Below are positions 51,503-60,581 of a DNA stretch of 64,000 nucleotides, one piece after another. The stretch lies in assembly GCF_010091925.1 (NCBI RefSeq), contig NZ_WVID01000013.1, positions 124,001 through 188,000 of the forward strand, given 5' to 3'. The notes beneath the pieces were generated by a model that was not told the DNA's origin, made no database searches, and saw nothing but the letters and a program-made list of their open reading frames with translations. The first letter of the stretch is position 1; each line of letters starts with the position of its first letter. Made by a program: the position numbers and the translations under genes. This DNA is from Nostoc sp. B(2019). GTDB lineage: Bacteria; Cyanobacteriota; Cyanobacteriia; Cyanobacteriales; Nostocaceae.

Positions 51503-52186
51503 ATGTATATCTATCAAGTTGAAATTTCCAATTTTTGTAATCTAACTTGCTCTTATTGTCCTCACCCTACTCAAAGTAGACCGAAAGGAAATATGTCATT
51601 TTCTACATTTGTAGATGTTGTTGAATTGGCAATTCAATGTGGGCAAAAAGATTTATTTCTTAATAATTTTGGAGAACCCCTACTTCACCCAGAAATATTT
51701 GAGTTTATCTCCTATGCTAAAACGAAGGGGATTGAGTGCAATTTTATCACCAACGGTATACTACTTGATGAGGCAATGGCATGGCGCTTGTCTGAATTGG
51801 GCGTGCGTGATATTTATCTGTCGGAACATCTTGCAGGACAGAAAGAGCGTATTCAAGAAATGTTTCAGGATAATTCTATTCCTTTATCAATCGTATATAC
51901 CTATAATCCTCATAAGCAAGAAAAGCATGACTGGGCTGGACAAATTGCTTCTAAAACAACATCAACTCGAACTTTAACTAGTACTCTACAACAGTATAAG
52001 CCGTGCATTTTTGAGACTAAAAAGCGAGTTGTAGTTTTATGGGATGGAAGTATCAATACCTGTTGTATAGATGTGAACGGAACAGGTATTGTTGGTTATG
52101 TTAAAGATTACCTTGGTAGAACCAATGAGTATGAATTTCATGCAATTCCACTATGTAATACTTGCGACTTAATGCGTGATGAATAG
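51503..52186 (+). CDS. Radical SAM protein with SPASM-like C-terminus
   Basis: 227 residues from ATG 51503, with AGGAG ten bases upstream; the TTG at 51494 is too near it. CNLTCSYC (CxxxCxxC) binds the first 4Fe-4S cluster and SAM. The C-terminal CC and CNTC cysteines resemble a short SPASM/Twitch auxiliary-cluster site. It may form a ring or modify a residue. Being inside the cluster between the propeller and 2OG genes, it is a candidate core-tailoring enzyme. No RiPP precursor is visible next to it. Confidence 0.85.
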   Translation: MYIYQVEISNFCNLTCSYCPHPTQSRPKGNMSFSTFVDVVELAIQCGQKDLFLNNFGEPLLHPEIFEFISYAKTKGIECNFITNGILLDEAMAWRLSELGVRDIYLSEHLAGQKERIQEMFQDNSIPLSIVYTYNPHKQEKHDWAGQIASKTTSTRTLTSTLQQYKPCIFETKKRVVVLWDGSINTCCIDVNGTGIVGYVKDYLGRTNEYEFHAIPLCNTCDLMRDE

Positions 52187-52275
52187 TTCATTTTCTATAA
52201 AAGCTTTTCTATCTGTACAGAAACGCTAACTATTACCCAAGAGATAATCATCCATTTTTTAGGAATTTTTTAACG

Positions 52276-53289
52276 ATGACTTCAATCAACGAACTTGCAA
52301 AGCAAACAACTGTTTCAACACAGATACCGATTATTGACTTTCATCCATTTATTGTGGGTGACACCAATGCCAAAGCAGCAGTTGCTAACCAAATCTCTCA
52401 CGCTATTCAAGAGGTAGGCTGTTTTTACTTAAAAAATGGTGTTCGCCAAACTTCAATTGACCAAGCCTTTGCTCAAGCAGAGAAGTTCTTTGCACTCCCA
52501 TTAGAGGAAAAACAGAAAGTAGCCTCAGCAGTAACCGGGCGTAGTCGGGGGTACATCCCATTTGAGAAAATGTTCATTGGTAATCAACCAGGACAGTTAC
52601 ACGAGTCCTTTAGTTTTGCTAATGAACTTGATCCAAACAAAGTTGGGGTTGACAGTTATGCAGAGGCGTTGGATGTTCCTAATCAATGGCCGCAAAATCC
52701 GCCGGAATTTCGTCAAATCATGAAGCAATTTTTCTTGGCTAGCCAGGAATGTGCTTTGAGGGTGTTGGAAGCATTAGCGATCGCCTTACAACTACCAAGT
52801 TCATATTTTACTAATTTACATTCTCAGCAAAATCACGCCGGAGTTTTCAATTACTACCCTAACATCTCCCAGGCTCCAAAAACAGGACAAACTCGCTTTT
52901 ATGAACATACTGATTTAGGCAGTATCACCTTACTATTTCAGGATCAAGGAGGAGGGCTAGAGGTATACACACCAAAAGGAGAATGGATCACCACCACCTC
53001 GGTTCCTGATAGCATTTTGGTAATGCCGGCAGATATGATGTCACGATGGACAAACGATAAATTTTGCGCCGCACCTCATCGAGTTTCAGTACCAACTAAT
53101 TTCCAAGCAGTGAAAGAAAGGTACTCATTTAGCTTTTTTGTGATTCCTGATTATGATGTGGAAGTTACTTGTTTAGAAAGTTGCTTAAAAGCAAATGAAT
53201 CTCCCAAATATGCCCCAACCTTTGTCGGCGATCATCTCTTGAAGAGAACCAACGATCGAGCCACAAAATATGGGCGTAGTGGTTCGTAG
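52276..53289 (+). CDS. 2-oxoglutarate/Fe(II) oxygenase, paralogue 3
   Basis: 337 residues. Iron ligands H211, D213, H268 and R282-x-S284 are intact. It is the longest paralogue, with an added segment at about residues 100-135. Like the others it has STQIPIIDFH near the N-terminus and the same FFALPLEEK helix. Likely a hydroxylase or desaturase in the pathway. Confidence 0.88.
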   Translation: MTSINELAKQTTVSTQIPIIDFHPFIVGDTNAKAAVANQISHAIQEVGCFYLKNGVRQTSIDQAFAQAEKFFALPLEEKQKVASAVTGRSRGYIPFEKMFIGNQPGQLHESFSFANELDPNKVGVDSYAEALDVPNQWPQNPPEFRQIMKQFFLASQECALRVLEALAIALQLPSSYFTNLHSQQNHAGVFNYYPNISQAPKTGQTRFYEHTDLGSITLLFQDQGGGLEVYTPKGEWITTTSVPDSILVMPADMMSRWTNDKFCAAPHRVSVPTNFQAVKERYSFSFFVIPDYDVEVTCLESCLKANESPKYAPTFVGDHLLKRTNDRATKYGRSGS

Positions 53290-53309
53290 TGAGCGATTTA
53301 TCACTCAAA

Positions 53310-53525
53310 TTTAAGGACTAAAGTCCTTACCCTTTGGGTGACGCTCCTACGTCGCTAACGCTGCGAAGAAAGTTAGTCGCTCATGGGGGAAACCCCCAGA
53401 CGCTCGCGGACTCGCGCTTCGCTGCGCTATCGCCCTACAGCCCTTTGGGCATCCTACGGCGGGCGTCTCCCCTTTTCCCAAAGGGAGAGGCTAGCGCCAA
53501 GGGAGAAGACCGCGCTAACTCACTA
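53310..53525. repeat. Repeat mosaic in the spacer between 2OG genes 3 and 4
   Basis: AAGGACTAAAGTCCTTACC, the palindromic CATGGGGGAAACCCCCAG core shared with 5553-5623, and GCGTCTCCCCTTTTCCCAAAGGG elements related to the repeat in the first NRPS. No coding capacity that I trust. Confidence 0.7.
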
Positions 53526-53557
53526 CAAACTTATTTTACTTCACCGACTTTCAACTT

Positions 53558-54508
53558 ATGAACTCCATTAAGGAACTTGAAAAACAGCCTGCGATTTCAA
53601 CGCAGATTCCCATCCTTGATTTCCATCAGTTTACTGCTGACCAACTCTTACATGCAATTCAAGAGGTTGGCTGCTTTTACCTAAAAAATTGTGTTCCCCA
53701 AAATGCAATTGACCAAGCCTTTACCAATGCTAATGGTTTCTTTGCGCTACCAGAAACAGAAAAAAGACAACTCGCCTGGAAGGACGGCGCGGCTCTCGGA
53801 TACTTTTACACTAAATATAACGGTGACTTTCGGGAAGCTTTCGTGTTCGGCGAAGCTGTTTTAACAGAGCGAATCGATACAGATTCCACTGTGGCGCAGC
53901 AAGTTCATCAACACCTTGCAGGCCATCCCGCCTTTCGTGATGCTGTGCAGCAATTATTCACAGCTTGTCATAATGCAGGCGATCGCATCCTCAAAGCGAT
54001 CGCCATTGCCCTAAACTTACCAGAATCTTACTTTTGCGATCGCCATCCTCAACAAGCAGACTATGGACTTTTACATCGCTACTACGAGGTATCTGAACCG
54101 CCGCAACCTGGAGAAGCACGCTTCGAGGAGCATACAGACTGGGGTAGTCTTTCCTTGCTTTTTCAGGATGACAATGGTGGGTTAGAGGTTTGCACTAATG
54201 CCGGAGAATGGATTGCTGCGCCTCCACTCCCGAACACCCCCATAGTCTTTATCGCAGATGTCATGCAGCGATGGACAAACGATAAACTACCTGCTACCAA
54301 ACATCGAGTACTTATGCCAGCCAATGCCCGTATTCCAGAAAGATACTCCTTAGCCTTCTTTCTTTCTCCTGGCGATGATACAGAAATTGCCTGTATTGAG
54401 ACTTGCTTAGATGCTGGCGAATCTCCTAAATACCCGCCAATCCTAACCAAGGAATTTTACAAGCAAAAAACTGAAGATTTAGCAAAAAGATTTAACAAGC
54501 CTCAATAG
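53558..54508 (+). CDS. 2-oxoglutarate/Fe(II) oxygenase, paralogue 4
   Basis: 316 residues. Iron ligands H192, D194, H249 and R262-x-S264. The first 20 residues match the other copies (AISTQIPILDFH), but it lacks about 15 residues of the region after IDFHQF that the others have. Same fold and likely a related reaction. It is followed by a palindromic spacer (about 54555-54608). Confidence 0.88.
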   Translation: MNSIKELEKQPAISTQIPILDFHQFTADQLLHAIQEVGCFYLKNCVPQNAIDQAFTNANGFFALPETEKRQLAWKDGAALGYFYTKYNGDFREAFVFGEAVLTERIDTDSTVAQQVHQHLAGHPAFRDAVQQLFTACHNAGDRILKAIAIALNLPESYFCDRHPQQADYGLLHRYYEVSEPPQPGEARFEEHTDWGSLSLLFQDDNGGLEVCTNAGEWIAAPPLPNTPIVFIADVMQRWTNDKLPATKHRVLMPANARIPERYSLAFFLSPGDDTEIACIETCLDAGESPKYPPILTKEFYKQKTEDLAKRFNKPQ

Positions 54509-54554
54509 AACAAAAAGGTGTGATGTAATTCCGCTAAATCAACCATAATAAGTA

Positions 54555-54608
54555 GTTTGTAGTAGGGACTTCATTCCCCAAATCCAGGACTAAAGTCCTG
54601 ACTACAAA
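54555..54608. repeat. Palindromic GTAGT...AGGACTAAAGTCCT repeat
   Basis: TTTGTAGTA and ACTACAAAC outer arms with an inner AGGACTAAAGTCCT. Related to the sequence at 53318-53332. It sits at the meeting of + and - strand genes and may act as a shared terminator. Confidence 0.55.
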
Positions 54609-54654
54609 CGAACATTTTTTATTCAGCTTGATTAAGCATTACGAAATTAGTCTG

Positions 54655-55488
54655 TTACCAATTCTCAAGCAGGGCAATAGGTGCAGATGGTGGGGGAAAA
54701 GCAACATCCAAAGCACTCAGTTCTTCTGTAGTGAACTTAAAATCGAGGGCTGCTCGATTCTGTTCAACGTGGGCGATACTGCTAGCCTTGGGAAAGACTA
54801 TCACCTCTTGATGTAACAACCAAGCGATCGCCACCTGTGCAACTGTTATCCCGCGCTGTTGAGCAATTTCCTCCAATTTCCGATGTTTGAGTAGTTCGCC
54901 TTGTAGCAAAGGCGAATGCGCCATCAGAGGGATTCCTCTTTGCCGACACCAGGATAACAACTTCCACTCACTATTGCGATGCTGCAAATTGTAAGGGACT
55001 TGATTTGTCGCAATAGCTTCGCCTCCAGGTAAAGCAGTGGCCTCTTCCATGTCCTCAACATCAAAATTGCCAACGCCGTAATCTCGAATCTTGCCAGATT
55101 GTTTCAGCGCCTCAAATGCTGCCAACGTTTCTGATAACAGTACAGGCCCCCGCCAATGCAGCAAATAAAGGTCGAGATAATCCGTCTGCAAACGTCGCAA
55201 ACTATTCTCACAAGCTGCGATCGCCCCTTGCCCAGTTGCATTACGAGGAGCAACCTTACTCACAAGAAAGACTGATGAACGACAATTAGCGATCGCTTCG
55301 CCAATTAACCTTTCCGCCCCACCATCACCGTAAATCTCTGCCGTATCAATCAACGTCATTCCCAAATCTATTCCGCGACGCAAAGTAGCAATTTCATTTT
55401 CATGCTGAGCGATCGCTTCACCCAGTCCCGCAGTCCCCATTCCCAACACTGGCATCAATTGACCGGATGGTAAACAAACGTTTTTCAT
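54655..55488 (-). CDS. Aldo/keto reductase
   Basis: 277 residues from ATG 55488; the GTG at 55527 gives a longer frame but the ATG has a better site (AAGAAG). Aldo/keto reductase signatures include LIDTAEIYGDG, LVSKVAPRN and IPLMAHSPLLQG. NADPH-dependent reduction of a carbonyl is expected. It runs opposite to its neighbours, so it may be a housekeeping gene caught in the cluster, or reduce a pathway ketone. Confidence 0.85.
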   Translation of the reverse strand: MKNVCLPSGQLMPVLGMGTAGLGEAIAQHENEIATLRRGIDLGMTLIDTAEIYGDGGAERLIGEAIANCRSSVFLVSKVAPRNATGQGAIAACENSLRRLQTDYLDLYLLHWRGPVLLSETLAAFEALKQSGKIRDYGVGNFDVEDMEEATALPGGEAIATNQVPYNLQHRNSEWKLLSWCRQRGIPLMAHSPLLQGELLKHRKLEEIAQQRGITVAQVAIAWLLHQEVIVFPKASSIAHVEQNRAALDFKFTTEELSALDVAFPPPSAPIALLENW

Positions 55489-55698
55489 AAACAACTTCTT
55501 AACTTTATCCACACTCACTAGCTCCACTTATTTTCAGATATTTTTCAGCAATAAAACCCAAATATTACATTAATTTCTAATAGCTTAACAGACATCAATT
55601 TATATTTTAACTAGTAAAAAAAACTCTTGCATTCTCTGCGCCTCTGCGTGAGGCTATTCCTACTTTCAAACACCAAATCAAAAACTTAAAACCACATT

Positions 55699-56943
55699 AT
55701 GAAAATCGCCTTCTTTGATTACCCTGTCACCCTAGCCGAACCACCCAAAACCGGAGGAATACGCCTAGTATCTTATGCCTTAGCCCTGCGTTTAGCTCGT
55801 GCTGGTAACAAAGTTTTATTCTATGGCTCAAAAGGCTCCCATCGAGAATTTGAATACTACGAAGATGGCATCACTTATCGCCGAATTCCAGACTCATGGC
55901 TCGATAAAGTATTAGAACCCTTAAACTTTCTTGATAGCTGGAACCTCTCAAATCCTAAACGTCCTTTTTATGCATCCAAATTATTTTTCTGCGAATTTTA
56001 CCGAAAAGTCGCCCAGGATATTCAAGCACAGCAATGTGATGTGATCCATATAAACATTGTTTTTCAATTCGTTCCCCTCATGCGTGCTTATAATCCTAAA
56101 GCCAAAATAGTCTTACATATACATAGCGATTTTCTCCCATTATTCGATCCAGTAATGGTTGAACAGTGCCTTAAGTCAGTCGATTTGGTAATTGGATGCA
56201 GCGATTACCTGACAAATCAAGTTCGTAAATACTTGCCTCATGTTAGAAGCCAAACCATCTACAACGGCGCAGATATTCATCACTTTACTATTTATAATGA
56301 ACACGACAATAAAAAAACTAATAAAAAAGATATTAAACAAATCCTTTTTGTGGGCAGAATTTCACCGGAGAAAGGCGTACACATTTTAATTGATGCCTTT
56401 AACAAAGTAGTATCTCGTTATCCCCAAGTACAGCTGAAACTCGTCGGTTCAGAAAACGCCTTAGTGCCGTGGTACACATTAGATAGAGAAGACCCTCAAA
56501 TTCAGAATCTTCGTCCTTATTATCAAGGTAGCTATCGATCGCATTTGCAAAATCGGCTGACTTCTACCGCAGCCAGTTCAGTTTTTTTTCTCGGAAAAGT
56601 TCCCCACTTCGAGCTATTTGAGTACTATCAGCAAGCAGATATATTTATTTTCCCATCTGTCTGGAATGAGGCATTTGGGATGCCGATTGTCGAAGCAATG
56701 TCAATGGGATTGCCTGTTATTGCCACGCGTGGGGGTGCTTTCCCCGAACTGGTAGAGGATGAGAAAACAGGGTTATTAGTCGAGCGCGGGGATGCAGATG
56801 CCTTAGCTGAAGCAATTTTGCGGCTGCTTGGAGATGACAATCTCAGAATTGCAATGGGAGAAGCTGGACAGCAACGCGCAATTGAAAAGTTTGCTTGGGA
56901 TTATCAGGCCCAAAAGCTGTTACACCACTATCAGCAATTATAA
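55699..56943 (+). CDS. GT4-family glycosyltransferase
   Basis: 414 residues. GT-B fold with the GGIRLVSYALALRLARAGNK start typical of GT4, ILFVGRISPEKGVH and the donor-binding NEAFGMPIVEAMSMGLPVIATRGGA motif. A sugar-nucleotide donor is expected. It is the only glycosyltransferase in the cluster and could attach the sugar to the core or to a hydroxyl. Upstream spacer holds a CTCTGCGCCTCTGCG repeat (55633-55653). Confidence 0.9.
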   Translation: MKIAFFDYPVTLAEPPKTGGIRLVSYALALRLARAGNKVLFYGSKGSHREFEYYEDGITYRRIPDSWLDKVLEPLNFLDSWNLSNPKRPFYASKLFFCEFYRKVAQDIQAQQCDVIHINIVFQFVPLMRAYNPKAKIVLHIHSDFLPLFDPVMVEQCLKSVDLVIGCSDYLTNQVRKYLPHVRSQTIYNGADIHHFTIYNEHDNKKTNKKDIKQILFVGRISPEKGVHILIDAFNKVVSRYPQVQLKLVGSENALVPWYTLDREDPQIQNLRPYYQGSYRSHLQNRLTSTAASSVFFLGKVPHFELFEYYQQADIFIFPSVWNEAFGMPIVEAMSMGLPVIATRGGAFPELVEDEKTGLLVERGDADALAEAILRLLGDDNLRIAMGEAGQQRAIEKFAWDYQAQKLLHHYQQL

Positions 56944-56966
56944 AAAGCTTTATTTAGGAGTTAATC

Positions 56967-58370
56967 ATGTTGGCAAGTACAGAAAAAACGCCACTGACTA
57001 TTTTTCGTGAGATGAAACTGTTTATTATTGTTTGGGTAGGACAGCTCATTGCATCTATTGGTAGCAGTATCACCGCATTTGCTTTAGATGTTTGGGTTTA
57101 CGAACATACTGGTTCTGTCACCCAATTTGCTTTTATTACCCTTGCAAATACTTTACCGCTCATCTTACTTGCACCCATAGCTGGTTTATTAGTGGATCGC
57201 TGGGATCGTAGATGGACAATGATTCTCAGCGATTTATTTGCAACTTTGGCAACAGTGGCGATCGGCATTTTATTTATCATTGGTAGGCTAGAAGTCTGGC
57301 ATATTTACTTAGCCAATACCTTCAGCGCTATCTTCGTGGCTTTTCAGATACCCGCTTTCATCGCTTCCATAAGCCTACTAGTACCAAAACAGCACCTTGG
57401 CCGGGCTAATGGAATGCTGAGTCTCATGAATGGCACTGCGCGGCTCCTAGCGCCACCTTTAGGGGGTATTTTGCTAGGTATGATTTCTCTCCAAGGGATT
57501 ATCGTACTTCACTTAACCAGCGTATTTTTGGGTATTGCTATTCTATTGCTGCTTCGATTTCCTAAAGCCAGCACTCCTGCTGTTGCGATCGAGGGAAGTT
57601 CTTTTCTAAAAGAAACAACTTATGGATTGACCTATTTAGTTGCTCGACCAGGATTGCTAGGAGTGTTAATCATCTCAGCTTTTAGCATTTTCCTTGTAGG
57701 AGGTGTTCAAGTGATCACCATACCCTTGGTCTTATCTTTTGCTCCCGTAACAGTTTTGGGAACTATTCTTTCGCTCTTTGGCGTTGCTGTTTTGGTAGGG
57801 GGCTTGCTGATTGGTATCTGGGGAGGTCTACAGCGTAATATGAATATGATATATGGCTGTATGCTCCTCACGGGTGTGTCTCTTCTTGTCGCCGGTTTGC
57901 AACCTTCTGTTGTTGTCTTTATTTTTGGCGTCTTTTTATTCTTCTTGATAAGACCAATAATTGCTAGTTCAACGCAAGCTATTTTTCAGTCTAAAGTTGA
58001 ACCATTAGTGCAGGGTAGAGTCTTTTCTATAAAAGGAGCGATCGAAGCCGCAGGTTTACCTCTAGGCTATATTGCGATCGCGCCCTTAGCAGAAGTTTTT
58101 GAACCCTTAATGGCTACTGATGGTTTTTTAGCTGGAAGCATCGGACAAATAATTGGTGTTGGTACAGGTCGTGGTATGGGACTCCTATTTATAATCATGG
58201 GAATCTTTACTATTTCAGCAACCTGTATTGCCTACTTCTTTCCCCGTTTACGACTTGTGGAAGATGAACTACCCGATGTTGTTGATGGAGTTGCGATCGC
58301 TATACCCAACCCAGACATCGCTACCGATAAATCTTCTAGCAATAATGACGCAGTTCCTTTGATATCCTAA
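56967..58370 (+). CDS. MFS exporter
   Basis: 467 residues, about 12 transmembrane helices, with a D-R-W-D-R-R loop after helix 2 (DRWDRRWTMIL) as in MFS drug exporters. A TTTAGGAG site precedes the ATG by about nine bases, and it starts 23 bases after the glycosyltransferase stop, so the two are probably co-transcribed. Likely export of the glycopeptide. Confidence 0.9.
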   Translation: MLASTEKTPLTIFREMKLFIIVWVGQLIASIGSSITAFALDVWVYEHTGSVTQFAFITLANTLPLILLAPIAGLLVDRWDRRWTMILSDLFATLATVAIGILFIIGRLEVWHIYLANTFSAIFVAFQIPAFIASISLLVPKQHLGRANGMLSLMNGTARLLAPPLGGILLGMISLQGIIVLHLTSVFLGIAILLLLRFPKASTPAVAIEGSSFLKETTYGLTYLVARPGLLGVLIISAFSIFLVGGVQVITIPLVLSFAPVTVLGTILSLFGVAVLVGGLLIGIWGGLQRNMNMIYGCMLLTGVSLLVAGLQPSVVVFIFGVFLFFLIRPIIASSTQAIFQSKVEPLVQGRVFSIKGAIEAAGLPLGYIAIAPLAEVFEPLMATDGFLAGSIGQIIGVGTGRGMGLLFIIMGIFTISATCIAYFFPRLRLVEDELPDVVDGVAIAIPNPDIATDKSSSNNDAVPLIS

Positions 58371-58402
58371 ATTTGGCGTTGCATAATCATGGTTGTCTAT
58401 GA

Positions 58403-58813
58403 TTATTTTATTTTTGTCCCAATAATGGATTCATCTTGATCCATTAGTAAGAATTTAGAACTATTAATTCTCATAACTTCATATTTTTCTGGCATAAACA
58501 CAGAAGTTAAACTAGCTACCATATCTGCAATAGGAGCCTTAAAAACTAGCGAAATCTCCAAATTAAAAACGGATTTTGGAACAGTTTTAATATTTAAATA
58601 CAATTTTTTTTGATTTACATACCATACTCCCATAAATTTATTACCTATTAAAAGTTCTTTAGGTTTCGAGAAAATAAATGTTTGAATTGTGGTTTGTTCA
58701 TAGGTCATATCATCTTTAAATTGAATAGTGATTTTTTCTCCAGGCTTATCAAAACGCCATTTTCCAAAAAGTAAAATTTCTATTTCTATATCAGAATGCT
58801 TACTATTATTCAT
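58403..58813 (-). CDS. Hypothetical protein, 136 aa
   Basis: No recognised family. The ATG at 58813 is chosen, with GAGGTTAGAA just before it; the upstream TTG (58861) would overlap the previous gene by 23 bases. The sequence is a mostly beta-rich, soluble-looking protein with GEKITIQFKDDMTYEQTTI and a C-terminal hydrophobic/polar mix. It follows the GUN4 gene on the - strand and could be its partner. Confidence 0.65.
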   Translation of the reverse strand: MNNSKHSDIEIEILLFGKWRFDKPGEKITIQFKDDMTYEQTTIQTFIFSKPKELLIGNKFMGVWYVNQKKLYLNIKTVPKSVFNLEISLVFKAPIADMVASLTSVFMPEKYEVMRINSSKFLLMDQDESIIGTKIK

Positions 58814-58838
58814 TTCTAACCTCAAATTAGCTTTGGTT

Positions 58839-60551
58839 CTAATTGTCCCTATTATTAACAAATGTGCTATTAACGTCTGAGAAAGTTTCTTTACAAATTT
58901 GGGTACGGGAAAAGAATAAGTGCATCTGCCAAACTAACCAAGACCCCACCCGCCACGCTCCCATTGAAAGGTGTTCCGCAGTTAATGGGCATAAGCCAAA
59001 GGTATCTTGGTCATAGTGCAACCATTGGGCCGGTAGGTGTCCCATCGGTGTAGTGGGGGACAATTCAAAAGTTAATTGATCGTAGTCTAACCAGTTTCCC
59101 TCTTTTCGCCAACCAAGGCGATCGCCAAGTCTCTTTTCTGTTTCGTAGTCTACTTGACCACCTATTTCACTCCAGATACTTTGCTGCACACTAAAGCCGA
59201 AATAACCATGACTGTATTCTCTCCAAAGTTGATCAATGATGTAAATAGCTTCACAAGAAAAGTTATTAATATCTTCCTGATAAACTTCATTCCAATAACT
59301 TTTACCGATGAGTTGTAGCATTATTTTAGTGGTTTCAATGTCAGCTTCTTTCCACTTGGACTGTGCGAGTAGATCTCGCAGTTGGGTATAATTAATATTT
59401 TTATTTGTCTGAAATTCTTTTGTAAACGTAGCGTCATTAGTTACGCTCATCAATCCAGTTTCTTCAACAGAAGAGAGAGGACTTATAGAAACTAAATTTA
59501 CTTCTGCTAACTCTAATTCTTTTTTTTGATTGGTGAGTTGCTTAGATATATAACTGGATATTGAGCCAATATCTTTGTCTAGAGATACACAATTATCTGT
59601 CAAATCAAAATTACCAATTTGCCAATCTAATAATTGAGATTGAATAAAAGCTTCTTTTAGTCTTTCTTTTTTTTCGTAAGTTGCTACCATAAAATCGAGA
59701 AAAGTTTCAGAAATTGCTTCAGTTTCTTTAGGGATTAATAAATTCGACTGAGACTTCAAAATATTATCCGCTAAATTTTTAATGTCTCCAACAGTTGCAT
59801 AAAAATCCTCATCTACTTTTACTACTCCATCTATTAAAGATTGAAAGGGACTAAAGTAATCTTGTAAATAATTTTCAAAATTGATTGCAGTCTGGGCGAT
59901 TTCTACTATTTCTTGACGAACCCTATAGGCTTTTTTTTGATATTCGTAAATTTCTTGATAAATTTGTAAATCTTGAACTACTTGCTGGACAATTCGCTTT
60001 TGAGTTTTGGTATCTTCTGTGAGTGATTTAAGTCCTTCACTAAGCAGTTTTATTTTTTCTAACATCAAAAAAGAGGCATTACTCAACAGTAAAACCGCTT
60101 TCAGATTCTCTTGCTTTTCCCGTTTTAGCTCATCAAGGATTTTCTGATTGTTTTGATTTTTTATCTCTAGATTTTTTCTCTCTTCATCCAAACTATTTAT
60201 TTCAATATATTTCTGTACAAACAGCTTTTTTAAGTCATCCGTAAGCTTCAGCAAAAAACTTTGATAACTATCCTTATAATTTTCTAGGAAATTAACAAGA
60301 TGAACATAGTCACTAATTAATAATTGGATTTCTTTAAAAATTTCTCCCTGACTAATTTCTTGTTTGTGCTTAATTATTCCTCCAAAGTGATGATGATATC
60401 GAACACCTTCCTTGATTAATTTTCTACGCTCTTTAATTTTCTTTTGAAGATTTTTTAACCGATTATTTTTTAAAATAGGTAACTTATAGATTCGTTCATA
60501 AATCCTAATCTTTTTATAAGTAATGAGTTGTCTTTGCTGTTTAGTTAGCAT
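58839..60551 (-). CDS. Coiled-coil protein with C-terminal GUN4 domain
   Basis: 570 residues from ATG 60551 (TTG at 60566 rejected). About 1-340 is helical and coiled-coil, rich in Lys, Glu and Gln. The C-terminal about 170 residues carry the GUN4 pattern: YTQLRDLLAQSKWKEADIET, IDQLWREYSHGYFGFSVQ, RLGDRLGWR, LTFELSPTTPMGHLPAQW. GUN4 binds porphyrins in chlorophyll synthesis, but in many cyanobacterial proteins it is fused to signalling modules with unknown use. The N-terminal part has no kinase or protease. It is downstream of an ABC transporter gene. Confidence 0.85.
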   Translation of the reverse strand: MLTKQQRQLITYKKIRIYERIYKLPILKNNRLKNLQKKIKERRKLIKEGVRYHHHFGGIIKHKQEISQGEIFKEIQLLISDYVHLVNFLENYKDSYQSFLLKLTDDLKKLFVQKYIEINSLDEERKNLEIKNQNNQKILDELKREKQENLKAVLLLSNASFLMLEKIKLLSEGLKSLTEDTKTQKRIVQQVVQDLQIYQEIYEYQKKAYRVRQEIVEIAQTAINFENYLQDYFSPFQSLIDGVVKVDEDFYATVGDIKNLADNILKSQSNLLIPKETEAISETFLDFMVATYEKKERLKEAFIQSQLLDWQIGNFDLTDNCVSLDKDIGSISSYISKQLTNQKKELELAEVNLVSISPLSSVEETGLMSVTNDATFTKEFQTNKNINYTQLRDLLAQSKWKEADIETTKIMLQLIGKSYWNEVYQEDINNFSCEAIYIIDQLWREYSHGYFGFSVQQSIWSEIGGQVDYETEKRLGDRLGWRKEGNWLDYDQLTFELSPTTPMGHLPAQWLHYDQDTFGLCPLTAEHLSMGAWRVGSWLVWQMHLFFSRTQICKETFSDVNSTFVNNRDN

Positions 60552-60581
60552 GACACTGGTTCTCAAAAGTATGAGTAGCCG

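Noticed and set aside
53334-53571. Two 62-75-residue + strand frames in the spacer before the fourth 2OG gene
   Set aside because: They translate a mosaic of interspersed repeats (RRASPLFPKGEASAKG-like), which is common in Nostoc spacers and not a gene.
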